Below are positions 1-6,061 of a stretch of 6,661 nucleotides of DNA, in pieces. The notes beneath the pieces are model-generated. The model saw nothing but the letters and a program-made list of their open reading frames with translations, did not search any database and was not told the origin of the DNA. The stretch is from NCBI GenBank assembly GCA_903907175.1, contig CAIVNB010000034.1, positions 1-6,661 on the forward strand, in the 5' to 3' direction. Positions within the stretch are counted from its first letter, which is position 1, and every line of letters starts with the position of its first letter. This stretch comes from an uncultured bacterium. GTDB taxonomy: Bacteria; Patescibacteriota; Minisyncoccia; Phycocordibacterales; UBA9973. The position numbers and the translations under genes were made by a program.

Positions 1-2
1 AT

Positions 3-569
3 ATGCAAAAAGAAAAAGAACAAAAAAATAATGGATTTACCCACACACTAACTTTTAAAAGTGAAAAAAAGTTAGTGTGTGGGTTTAGTATGCTAGAAAC
101 AATTATTTATATTACAATATTTAGCATGATTATTGGTACTATTGTTTCTTTTTCTACCAGTATGACTACTTCGCGATTGCATAATCAAATGATTCTTGAG
201 GTAAATGATCAAGGAAGAAATGCAATGAAAACAATTACTCAAACACTTCGTAACGCAAGCGGAGTGAACAGTCCGACTATTTCAAACACTGCCTCAAGTC
301 TAAGTGTGGTCACTACATCACCATCTACAACCCCAACAGTTTTTTCTGAAAGTGGTGGAGTGCTTTATATTACAGAAGGCACAGATGGAGCTGTCCGATT
401 AACAAATAATAAGGTTGTTATAAGCAATTTACTTTTTTCTAATTTTTCTCGTCCAAGTACTCCTAACATTATAAAAATAAGTTTTAAAATTACAAGCGGA
501 ACAGCGGGTTCTAGCCTAGGGGGTTCTTATTCATATACTTTTAATGGTAGTGCAGGTTTACGAAAATGA
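3..569 (+). CDS. Type IV pilus / type II secretion minor pseudopilin, PilW/PulJ-like
   Basis: A 188-residue prepilin-like protein, probably a minor subunit of a type IV pilus or pseudopilus at the inner membrane. The class III signal is KKLVCG|FSMLE: predicted prepilin peptidase cleavage after Gly27, Phe28 as the N-methylated +1 residue and Glu32 as the conserved +5 Glu. A hydrophobic helix (about 28-52) follows, then a Ser/Thr/Asn-rich globular part with a C-terminal SYTFNGSAGLR strand as in PilW/PulJ-like proteins. The leader is 27 residues and holds a second GFT at 11-13, caused by a palindromic insert (separate entry); without it the leader would be an ordinary 11 residues. The ATG lies 2 bases from the window edge, so its ribosome binding site is unseen and a start further upstream cannot be excluded. 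The stop overlaps the next start (ATGA), which suggests translational coupling. The general class is sure; the exact subunit is not. Confidence 0.87.
   Translation: MQKEKEQKNNGFTHTLTFKSEKKLVCGFSMLETIIYITIFSMIIGTIVSFSTSMTTSRLHNQMILEVNDQGRNAMKTITQTLRNASGVNSPTISNTASSLSVVTTSPSTTPTVFSESGGVLYITEGTDGAVRLTNNKVVISNLLFSNFSRPSTPNIIKISFKITSGTAGSSLGGSYSYTFNGSAGLRK
39..84. repeat. 18-bp perfect inverted repeat inside the pseudopilin leader
   Basis: The left arm (39-56) begins ACCCACACACTAAC and its exact reverse complement lies at 67-84, around a 10-base A-rich loop (57-66). The element is in frame and encodes residues 13-28, between two Gly-Phe pairs. The direct repeat GG(A/G)TTTA flanks it at 33-39 and 81-87, 48 bases (16 codons) apart. 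This fits an in-frame insertion of a palindromic element at the prepilin cleavage site with duplication of the Gly-Phe codons. Family membership was not tested. Confidence 0.85.
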
Positions 570-967
570 ATATAAAAGATATTAAAAAAATTAAGAATGA
601 AGGCTTCTCAACATTACTTATTGTGATATTGCTTGGTGGCGTTGCTTTGACTTTAGTGCTTACTCTTACCACAAGTAGTGTTTGGTCAATTAGAGGAAGT
701 ATTGATTCAAGAAATTCTAATCAAGCAAAATCATTAGCAAATGCTTGTGCAGAAGTAGCACTAGAAGCAATGCGTGAAAATAATAGTTATACTGGGGCTA
801 ATAACGTTACCTTAAATGGCAATACTTGTACTTATACAATTACAAATACTGGAGGGACAACAAGGGGAATTACAGTAACTGGGACCGTAAATAGTATTGT
901 TCGTAAATTAAATATCACTACTAGCACGTTTAATCCATTGGTCATTTCTTCTTGGCAAGAAAATTAA
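566..967 (+). CDS. Pseudopilin-like protein lacking Glu+5 (PilX/GspK-like)
   Basis: A 133-residue protein with a short basic leader (MNIKDIKKIKNEG) followed by FSTLL and a long hydrophobic helix (about 14-37), the layout of a prepilin cleaved after Gly13. The +5 position (residue 18) is Leu, not Glu. In type II secretion GspK is the pseudopilin that naturally lacks Glu+5 and sits at the tip, and PilX-type proteins fill a similar place in pili. The segment after the helix (NACAEVALEAM) also resembles PilX-like proteins. Cys61 and Cys88 could form a disulfide outside the cell. The start overlaps the stop of the upstream pseudopilin (ATGA), so the two are probably co-translated. At 133 residues it is much shorter than true GspK, so a PilX-like role is preferred; function is inferred from architecture and context. 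Confidence 0.75.
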   Translation: MNIKDIKKIKNEGFSTLLIVILLGGVALTLVLTLTTSSVWSIRGSIDSRNSNQAKSLANACAEVALEAMRENNSYTGANNVTLNGNTCTYTITNTGGTTRGITVTGTVNSIVRKLNITTSTFNPLVISSWQEN

Positions 968-992
968 CACTTTATAAGTTTTATTAATAAAA

Positions 993-1009
993 TGTTATAA
1001 TATAATATT
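993..1009 (+). promoter_or_regulatory. Extended -10 promoter for the hemerythrin gene, leaderless mRNA predicted
   Basis: TGT-TATAAT at 993-1001 is a perfect extended -10 element. Seven bases after the hexamer gives a transcription start near 1008, two bases before the ATG at 1010. No Shine-Dalgarno sequence lies between 968 and 1009, and no good -35 hexamer is seen at 15-18 bases spacing, which extended -10 promoters tolerate. A second TATAAT (1001-1006) would start transcription inside the codon region and is less likely. Confidence 0.6.
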
Positions 1010-1423
1010 ATGGTTACAAAAAAATTAGAATGGGAAGAGAAATATAGTGTAGGGATAGAAGAAATTGATAACCAACATAAACACATGTTTGCTACAATAA
1101 ACAAACTACTAGATATTATAAGTACTGGTAGTACAAAAGAGAATCTTGGGGATATTATTGAGGCTCTTGTAAAATATAAGATATTTCATTTTGCTACAGA
1201 AGAAAAATATTTCAAAGAGTTTAATTACGAAGAAACAGAAGATCACATTAAAAAACATAAAGAATTTAACGATAATCTAACGATTTTAAAAGAAAAATAT
1301 CCCGAATACACCATAGAGTTTGCGTTTGAACTTATAAATTTTCTTGAGGATTGGCTTATAAATCACCTTATGGTTGTTGATCAAAGATACGTGAAATGTT
1401 TTCATGAACATGGCTTGAAATGA
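1010..1423 (+). CDS. Bacteriohemerythrin
   Basis: A soluble 137-residue single-domain hemerythrin, the usual length for bacteriohemerythrins, which bind O2 (and can react with NO) at a non-heme di-iron centre in a four-helix bundle. All seven ligands are visible: His23 (DNQHK), His60 and Glu64 (HFATE), His79 and His83 (HIKKH), His119 and Asp124 (HLMVVD). The N-terminal LEWEEKYSVGIEEID block before His23 is typical of the family. It opens what looks like a sensory operon: its TGA overlaps the start of a membrane PAS sensor (ATGA). Expression is probably from the extended -10 promoter directly in front. It may deliver or scavenge O2, or act as the redox/O2 input for the sensor next door; the domain and iron binding are sure, the role in signalling is inference. 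Confidence 0.95.
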   Translation: MVTKKLEWEEKYSVGIEEIDNQHKHMFATINKLLDIISTGSTKENLGDIIEALVKYKIFHFATEEKYFKEFNYEETEDHIKKHKEFNDNLTILKEKYPEYTIEFAFELINFLEDWLINHLMVVDQRYVKCFHEHGLK

Positions 1424-2622
1424 ATAATCTTTTTATGTTAAATAAACTAAAATTATTAAAAAATAATTTATATGCAATAAAAAAAATAGAGATTATATTT
1501 TTATTTTTAACAGTTTTTTTTATACTTTTCAGTGCCACGTATTTAAAATACACCTGGAATAAAAGTATTGACATGACTTCTTACCATGCATTAGCTATCG
1601 CAAAATCTTCAGAAATAGCTTTAAATGGAGAAATGCTTAAGCAGCTGCATGCCTTGCCAGAAGATGTAGGAACAACTGCCTATGAGAGTATAAAAAAAAG
1701 ATTAGTAGAAATACCAAGTATTGATATAAATATTCGTTTTGCGTATATTTATACACAAAAAGATAGTAAAATATACTTTTTAGCAGATTCTGAACCTGTT
1801 AGTTCAAGTGATTATTCTCCTCCAGGACAGGAATTTACAGAAGCAAACTTTGAGATTTTTGAGCCACTAAAAACTGGACAACCATTAATTACGAAACCTG
1901 CGACAGATCGCTGGGGTAATTGGGTTAGTGTCCTTGTACCAGTTAAAGATTCTGAAACGGGTCAAGTGAAAGCAGTATTTGGATTAGATTATCCTTCAAA
2001 ATACTGGACCAATGACGCAATTTTTAATACGAGTTTATCAGGAATTTTTATCTTAGCTTTATTTTTATTACTGTTTCTTTTTTACAGAATTATAAAAAAT
2101 AATTTAAAAACTAAAGAAAACGAAAAAAGATTTAGTAACGTGATATTGGGGATTGATGCTGGTATTTGGGAATGGAATATACAGACAGGAGAGATGATAT
2201 TTAATAAAAAATGGGCAGAAATTATTGGGTATAAATTAGAAGAATTAAAACCAACTAGTATAAAAACATGGGATAGTTTTATGTATCCTGATGATTTAAA
2301 AAAATCTAAAGAATTACTTAATTTGCATTTTTATAAAAAATCTGAAAATTATTCATTTGAATGTCGCTTACGACACAGAAGTGGTTCTTGGGTTTGGGTT
2401 TCTGATCAAGGGAAGGTGACAGAATGGAGTAAGGATGATAAACCTTTAAGGATGTTTGGTACTCGTATTGATATCAATAAGCGTAAAATTTCAGAAGAAT
2501 TTGTAAGTAAAACATTGGATGACTCAGAACGCTTAAATAAATTAATGATTGGCCGAGAATTGGAAATGATAAAACAAAAGAAAGAGATTCAGGAACTTAA
2601 AGATAAGTTAAGTCATAGTTAA
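1420..2622 (+). CDS. Membrane sensor with periplasmic domain and PAS domain, no kinase domain
   Basis: A 400-residue protein. Transmembrane helices at about 24-43 and 205-225 enclose an extracytoplasmic sensor region (44-204). This contains YFLADSEP (119-126), DYSPPGQEF (131-139) and DRWGNWVSVLVPV (163-175), a block I recognise from sensor proteins of candidate phyla and other bacteria; it is probably Cache/PDC-like, but that fold is inferred. A cytoplasmic PAS_3-type domain with its PAC tail follows (about 236-355; WEWNIQTGE, WVWVSDQG, GTRIDINKRK). The protein ends in a charged signalling helix, ERLNKLMIGRELEMIKQKK, at 370-388. That helix normally leads into a kinase or cyclase domain, but here it runs to residue 400 and stops, so output must come from a partner, most simply the kinase encoded 25 bases downstream. 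The start overlaps the hemerythrin stop (ATGA). No frameshifted remnant of an output domain is seen before the next gene. Confidence 0.85.
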   Translation: MNNLFMLNKLKLLKNNLYAIKKIEIIFLFLTVFFILFSATYLKYTWNKSIDMTSYHALAIAKSSEIALNGEMLKQLHALPEDVGTTAYESIKKRLVEIPSIDINIRFAYIYTQKDSKIYFLADSEPVSSSDYSPPGQEFTEANFEIFEPLKTGQPLITKPATDRWGNWVSVLVPVKDSETGQVKAVFGLDYPSKYWTNDAIFNTSLSGIFILALFLLLFLFYRIIKNNLKTKENEKRFSNVILGIDAGIWEWNIQTGEMIFNKKWAEIIGYKLEELKPTSIKTWDSFMYPDDLKKSKELLNLHFYKKSENYSFECRLRHRSGSWVWVSDQGKVTEWSKDDKPLRMFGTRIDINKRKISEEFVSKTLDDSERLNKLMIGRELEMIKQKKEIQELKDKLSHS

Positions 2623-2634
2623 TATTTAAATAAA

Positions 2635-2647
2635 TATCATAATATAA
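2635..2647 (+). promoter_or_regulatory. Possible -10 element just upstream of the kinase ATG
   Basis: The 25-base gap before the kinase gene is entirely A/T except one base and has no Shine-Dalgarno sequence. TATCAT (2635-2640) or CATAAT (2638-2643) would place a transcription start at or next to the ATG, the same geometry as the hemerythrin promoter. A small inverted repeat, ATATTT/AAATAT (2622-2627 and 2632-2637), overlaps it. In such AT-rich sequence this is weak evidence; plain read-through from the upstream gene is an equal alternative. Confidence 0.25.
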
Positions 2648-5071
2648 ATGACTTTTTCATTCAAAAATAACTTAAAAATAAAGAATAAAATACAAATTAA
2701 TTTTTTATTAGTTTTTATTATTATTTTAACCTTAATTGGTTTAGCTGTAGGTATTTACACTACGAGTATTGTAAAAAAGAATGCTTATTCTTATCTTTCC
2801 TCAAGTAGTCGAGCAAGAGCAGAGCATATCAGAACATTTTTACAAGATCAGAAGAAAACTTCTGTTATTTTAGCAGGAGCATCTGTATATAGAGACTTTT
2901 TAAAAGAACCCACAAATAGTAGCCAATACAAGGTTATAAAAGAAAAAATTGACAAGAGGCTAATAAGAACCATAGAGGCTGATTCAAACATTAATGAAGT
3001 ATTTATATTGGATGCTAATGGGAAGATGGTTGCATCATCAGACAAGGACCATGAAGGCTTAGATAGATCCACGGATGATTATTTTATTAATTCAAAAAAT
3101 GAAGTATACATAAAAGATATTTATTTTTCAACGATAACCGATAAGTTGAATTATGCCATAGCGGCTCCAGTACTAGATGACAACGGAGCTTTTCTTGGTG
3201 TTTCTGTTTTAAGATATCTTCCAGATTTATTTTACGAAATAGTAAAGAGCGAAAACGGCTTAGGTAATACAGAAGAGAACTTTTTAATTAATAAAGATAA
3301 ATTTTTTATTACCCCGTCTCGTTTTTTGGGTGCTGATGTAATTTTAAAACAAAAAGTTGAAACCAAAAATGCTGATGACTGTTTTGATAAAAATGAAATC
3401 CAATTTGTAAAGGAAAACGGTTATTTTGGGCTAGCGAATGTTTTCGGTTCTCAAATAGTGGAAGCTAAAGATTATCGCAATGTTGATGTAGTTGCTACTC
3501 ATGCCTACATCCCTGAGACTGGATGGTGCCTTATTACGAAGGTTGATAATTCTAGTATAATGTCTTTTAGATTTGTATTGATTAACATTCTTCTTTTAAT
3601 TTTTATTTTAGCAACATTTATTTTTATATTAATTGGGTTTTTTATTTCTAAAAAAATTACAAAACCGATTTACATTTTAAGATCAGGCATAGAAAAAATA
3701 AAGCGAGGTGAGTGGGATTATAAGATTGAAGCAAATCAAAAAGACGAGATAGGAGATTTAACTAAATCTTTTGATGAAATGGTGTCAATGGTCAAAGAAT
3801 CAAAAAATACCATTGAAAAGAAAGTACAAGAGCAGACAAGGGACATAGGAAATAAAGCAAAAGAATTAGAAGACCAAAAGAGTGCCATTCTAAATATTTT
3901 GGAGGATGTAGAAAAAGAAAAAGATAATGTTGAAAAAGCAGCCAGAGAACTGGAAAAATTTAAATTAGCCGTAGATAATGCGTCTGATCACGTTATCATT
4001 ACCGACCCTGAAGGGGTTGTAATTTATGGGAATAAGTCAGTCGAAAGGATTACTGGTTTTAAATCAGAAGAAGTAGTTGGCAAAAAAGCTGGTAGCCTAT
4101 GGAAAATGCCCATGCCTACCGAATATTATAAAAATTTATGGGATATAATAAAATTTAAGAAAGAAATTTTTATAGGTGAAATACAAAACAAAAGAAAAAA
4201 CGGAGATCTTTATATTGCCAATATCAGCATCTCTCCTGTTTTGGATAATAAAAACAATGTAATTTATTTTGTTGCCATTGAACATGATATTACAAAAGAA
4301 AAAGAAATAGATAAAGCAAAAACTGAATTCGTGTCATTGGCTTCTCATCAACTTCGTACCCCTCTTTCTGCCATAAATTGGTATACCGAGATGCTTCTTG
4401 CTGAGGATGCGGGTAAAATAAATGAAGAACAGAAAAAATATCTTAATGAAGTAGCGATTGGGAATAGACGCATGGTTGAATTAGTGGATGCTTTACTCAA
4501 TGTTTCTCGTCTTGATCTAGGTACTTTTATTATAGAACCTGAACCAGAAAATGTTGCAGAATTAGCACGTAGTGTTTTGAGTGAACTAGGGCCCCAAATA
4601 AAAGAAAAAAAATTAAAGATAGAAGAAATTTATAAAGATAATCTTCCACAAGACTTTAAAGCAGATAAAAAATTATTACGTATGGTGTTACAGAACTTGT
4701 TGTCTAATGCTGTAAAATACACTCAAGCGGGAGGAGAAGTAAAAATAAATATATCTATTCTAGGCAAAGATGAATCTTTTGGAGATAAAAAAATCACAGA
4801 AGAGAGCTTGGCATTTTCGGTATCAGATTCAGGAATGGGTATTCCATTAAATCAACAAGAAAAAATATTTTCTAAGCTCTTTAGAGCTGACAATGCACGT
4901 GAGTCTGAAACAGAAGGGACAGGGCTGGGGCTTTATATTATAAGGTCTATTATAGATCAATCAGGAGGCGATGTTTGGTTTAAATCGGAAGAAGGGAAAG
5001 GTACTACGTTTTATGTTACTTTTCCATCAAGTGGAATGAAGAAGAAAGAGGGTACAAAAAAATTGGATTAG
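2648..5071 (+). CDS. Membrane sensor histidine kinase (dCache-HAMP-PAS-HisKA-HATPase_c)
   Basis: A complete 807-residue hybrid-free sensor kinase. Order: transmembrane helix 18-40; extracytoplasmic double-Cache-like region 41-305 (VFILDANGKMVASSD at 118-132, a strand typical of Cache domains; Cys245 and Cys294 may pair); transmembrane helix 307-333; HAMP about 334-385; coiled coil 384-437; PAS/PAC 438-550 (AVDNASDHVIITDPEG ... EHDITKEK); HisKA 556-622 with the phosphorylated His567 in SHQLRTPLS; HATPase_c about 670-793 with N-box Asn683/Asn687, G1 DSGMGI (727-732), F-box KLF (743-745), G2 GTGLGL (757-762) and GKGTTF (783-788). All catalytic motifs are intact, so it should autophosphorylate. 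It carries no receiver domain; the two receivers encoded downstream are the obvious phosphate acceptors. The ligand is unknown. Small molecules such as amino or organic acids are usual for dCache domains, but nothing in the sequence fixes this. Confidence 0.95.
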   Translation: MTFSFKNNLKIKNKIQINFLLVFIIILTLIGLAVGIYTTSIVKKNAYSYLSSSSRARAEHIRTFLQDQKKTSVILAGASVYRDFLKEPTNSSQYKVIKEKIDKRLIRTIEADSNINEVFILDANGKMVASSDKDHEGLDRSTDDYFINSKNEVYIKDIYFSTITDKLNYAIAAPVLDDNGAFLGVSVLRYLPDLFYEIVKSENGLGNTEENFLINKDKFFITPSRFLGADVILKQKVETKNADDCFDKNEIQFVKENGYFGLANVFGSQIVEAKDYRNVDVVATHAYIPETGWCLITKVDNSSIMSFRFVLINILLLIFILATFIFILIGFFISKKITKPIYILRSGIEKIKRGEWDYKIEANQKDEIGDLTKSFDEMVSMVKESKNTIEKKVQEQTRDIGNKAKELEDQKSAILNILEDVEKEKDNVEKAARELEKFKLAVDNASDHVIITDPEGVVIYGNKSVERITGFKSEEVVGKKAGSLWKMPMPTEYYKNLWDIIKFKKEIFIGEIQNKRKNGDLYIANISISPVLDNKNNVIYFVAIEHDITKEKEIDKAKTEFVSLASHQLRTPLSAINWYTEMLLAEDAGKINEEQKKYLNEVAIGNRRMVELVDALLNVSRLDLGTFIIEPEPENVAELARSVLSELGPQIKEKKLKIEEIYKDNLPQDFKADKKLLRMVLQNLLSNAVKYTQAGGEVKINISILGKDESFGDKKITEESLAFSVSDSGMGIPLNQQEKIFSKLFRADNARESETEGTGLGLYIIRSIIDQSGGDVWFKSEEGKGTTFYVTFPSSGMKKKEGTKKLD

Positions 5072-5101
5072 TTTTAGTTGTCAGTTATAATACATTATAC
5101 T
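5063..5101 (+). promoter_or_regulatory. Candidate promoter for the receiver genes
   Basis: TTGGAT (5063-5068, overlapping the kinase stop) and a perfect TATAAT (5086-5091) are separated by exactly 17 bases; the -35 matches the TTGACA consensus at only three of six positions. The -10 is one arm of a perfect inverted repeat TATAAT-AC-ATTATA (5086-5099), which could be an operator or could be chance in AT-rich DNA. Transcription would start near 5098 and give a leader of about 70 bases. A second possibility is TAAAAT at 5152-5157, which would give a nearly leaderless message for the ATG at 5168. Confidence 0.4.
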
Positions 5102-5103
5102 TG

Positions 5104-5130
5104 TCCCGTTAGAAATTCGACTGACGTGGA
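5104..5130 (+). other. Leader hairpin between kinase and receiver genes
   Basis: TCCCGTTAG (5104-5112) can pair with CTGACGTGGA (5121-5130) across the 8-base loop AAATTCGA: nine pairs including one G-U, with a single bulged T at 5127. No T tract follows, so it is a poor intrinsic terminator. It sits inside the predicted leader and could be a processing, stability or attenuation element. It is the only G/C-rich patch in an otherwise AT-rich 96-base gap. Confidence 0.4.
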
Positions 5131-5167
5131 ATAAGGATAAAAATTATTAATTAAAATTTTTAATGGG

Positions 5168-5572
5168 ATGAAAAATCAAAGCAAAGTTATTTTAGTATTA
5201 GAGGACGAAAGACCACTACTTGAGGCAATTAAAATTAAATTAGAAAGGAATGATTTTGAGGTAGTGACGGCTCGTACTGTAGAACAAGCTAAACATTATG
5301 TAAGTGAATTAAGTCATGTTGATGCAATTTGGCTTGACCATTATCTAATGGGTAAAGAAGATGGTTTAGATTTTATTGCCTGGTGTAAAGAAGAGGACAA
5401 TGCTAAGTGTAAACAAGTACCTGTGTTTGTGGTTTCAAATACAGCAAGTGCTGAAAAGGTTTCTACTTACATGACCCTTGGTGCTCATAAATATTTTGTA
5501 AAATCTAATCATAAATTAGATGAAATTATTACAGAAATAAAAGATTCCTTATTTAAGGAGCCACATCTTTAA
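5168..5572 (+). CDS. Stand-alone response regulator receiver domain (first of a pair)
   Basis: A 134-residue single CheY-like receiver with no output domain. The acidic pocket is Glu12-Asp13 (LEDE), the phosphate acceptor Asp57 (IWLDHYLMG), the switch Ser90 (VVSNTAS, Ser in place of the commoner Thr) and the invariant Lys112 (YFVKS). The loop after the acceptor is DHYLMGKEDG, lacking the usual Met-Pro pair (DxxMPxxDG), which may change partner choice or phosphorylation lifetime. It follows the histidine kinase by 96 bases and precedes a second receiver by 5 bases, so it is likely a phosphate acceptor of that kinase acting through protein contact, as CheY or Spo0F do. The ATG at 5168 has no Shine-Dalgarno sequence; another ATG at 5163 is out of frame. 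It contains Cys73 and Cys81, of unknown meaning. Confidence 0.92.
   Translation: MKNQSKVILVLEDERPLLEAIKIKLERNDFEVVTARTVEQAKHYVSELSHVDAIWLDHYLMGKEDGLDFIAWCKEEDNAKCKQVPVFVVSNTASAEKVSTYMTLGAHKYFVKSNHKLDEIITEIKDSLFKEPHL
5555..5560 (+). promoter_or_regulatory. AAGGAG ribosome binding site with long spacing
   Basis: AAGGAG is the best Shine-Dalgarno match at any gene start in the window. It lies inside the end of the first receiver gene, 17 bases before the ATG at 5578, longer than the usual 5-10. No closer in-frame start exists, so either the spacing is tolerated or the match is fortuitous and coupling across the 5-base gap drives initiation. Confidence 0.35.
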
Positions 5573-5577
5573 AATAT

Positions 5578-5979
5578 ATGGAAAACAAAATAAAAAACAA
5601 AAAAATTATTCTTATAACAGAGGATGAAAAAAGTTTACGAAATGCACTCCATGTCAAATTAATAAGTGAAGGTTTTGATGTTATTGAAGCAAGGGATGGC
5701 GAAGAAGGTTTGGAAAAGTCTCTCAAAGAACATCCTGATCTAATTTTACTTGATCTTGTCATGCCAAAAATGGATGGCATGACTATGTTAAAAAAATTAC
5801 GTACTGGTGAAGAGTGGGGAAAACTTGTCCCAGTGATTATTTTGACTAATCTATCAAGTGCCGATGAAGTAAGAAATAAGGACATAACAGAGTTAGAGCC
5901 AACATATTATTTTCTAAAAACTGACAAGAAGATAGAAGAAATAGTTGAAGCTATTAAAGATAAATTAGGAATGTCATAG
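5578..5979 (+). CDS. Stand-alone response regulator receiver domain (second of a pair)
   Basis: A 133-residue CheY-like receiver, again without an output domain. Glu15-Asp16 (TEDE), acceptor Asp59 in a canonical LLDLVMPKMDG loop (57-67), Thr90 (ILTNLSS) and Lys114 (FLKTD) are all present, so it should be phosphorylatable. The last third (IILTNLSSADEV ... FLKTDKKIEEIVEAIKDKL) is of the kind common in Patescibacteria receivers. It resembles the preceding receiver (VPVFVVSNTASAEKV against VPVIILTNLSSADEV), so the two may be an old tandem duplication. The Gly-Ala normally found just before the Lys strand (kept in the first receiver as LGAHKYF) is replaced by LEPTYYF, changing the face used for output contacts. 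It is 5 bases downstream of the first receiver and the last plus-strand gene before a convergent neighbour. Confidence 0.94.
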   Translation: MENKIKNKKIILITEDEKSLRNALHVKLISEGFDVIEARDGEEGLEKSLKEHPDLILLDLVMPKMDGMTMLKKLRTGEEWGKLVPVIILTNLSSADEVRNKDITELEPTYYFLKTDKKIEEIVEAIKDKLGMS

Positions 5980-6061
5980 TATCTTCGTATTATTTAGGGA
6001 ATTTCTAATTACAGAAAAAAGAAATAATAGCTTAGTGAAGTGTTATAAAAAAGTATTAATA
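5980..6061. terminator. Convergent intergenic region with a weak nested stem-loop
   Basis: The 82 bases between the convergent receiver and Bro-N/Hsp20 genes contain TATTATTT (5988-5995) with its exact reverse complement AAATAATA (6022-6029), and inside this TTTCT/AGAAA (6002-6006 and 6013-6017). The stems are all A/T apart from one pair and no T tract follows on the plus strand, so a bidirectional terminator is only a guess from position. A 12-base perfect palindrome, AGTATTAATACT (6052-6063), overlaps the minus-strand stop codon. Confidence 0.25.

Noticed and set aside
567..569. Possible UGA recoding, as in Gracilibacteria or Absconditabacteria
   Set aside because: TGA at 567-569 and 1421-1423 ends complete proteins and overlaps good ATG starts, and no in-frame TGA occurs inside the recognised domains.
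1368..1574. 68-residue minus-strand open frame
   Set aside because: Antisense to the hemerythrin end and the start of the PAS sensor, both with strong protein evidence; no family resemblance.
2848..3072. 74-residue minus-strand open frame
   Set aside because: Antisense to the sensor domain of the histidine kinase; composition is that of a shadow frame.
5553..5885. 110-residue minus-strand open frame
   Set aside because: Mirrors the second receiver gene, whose catalytic residues are all intact on the plus strand.
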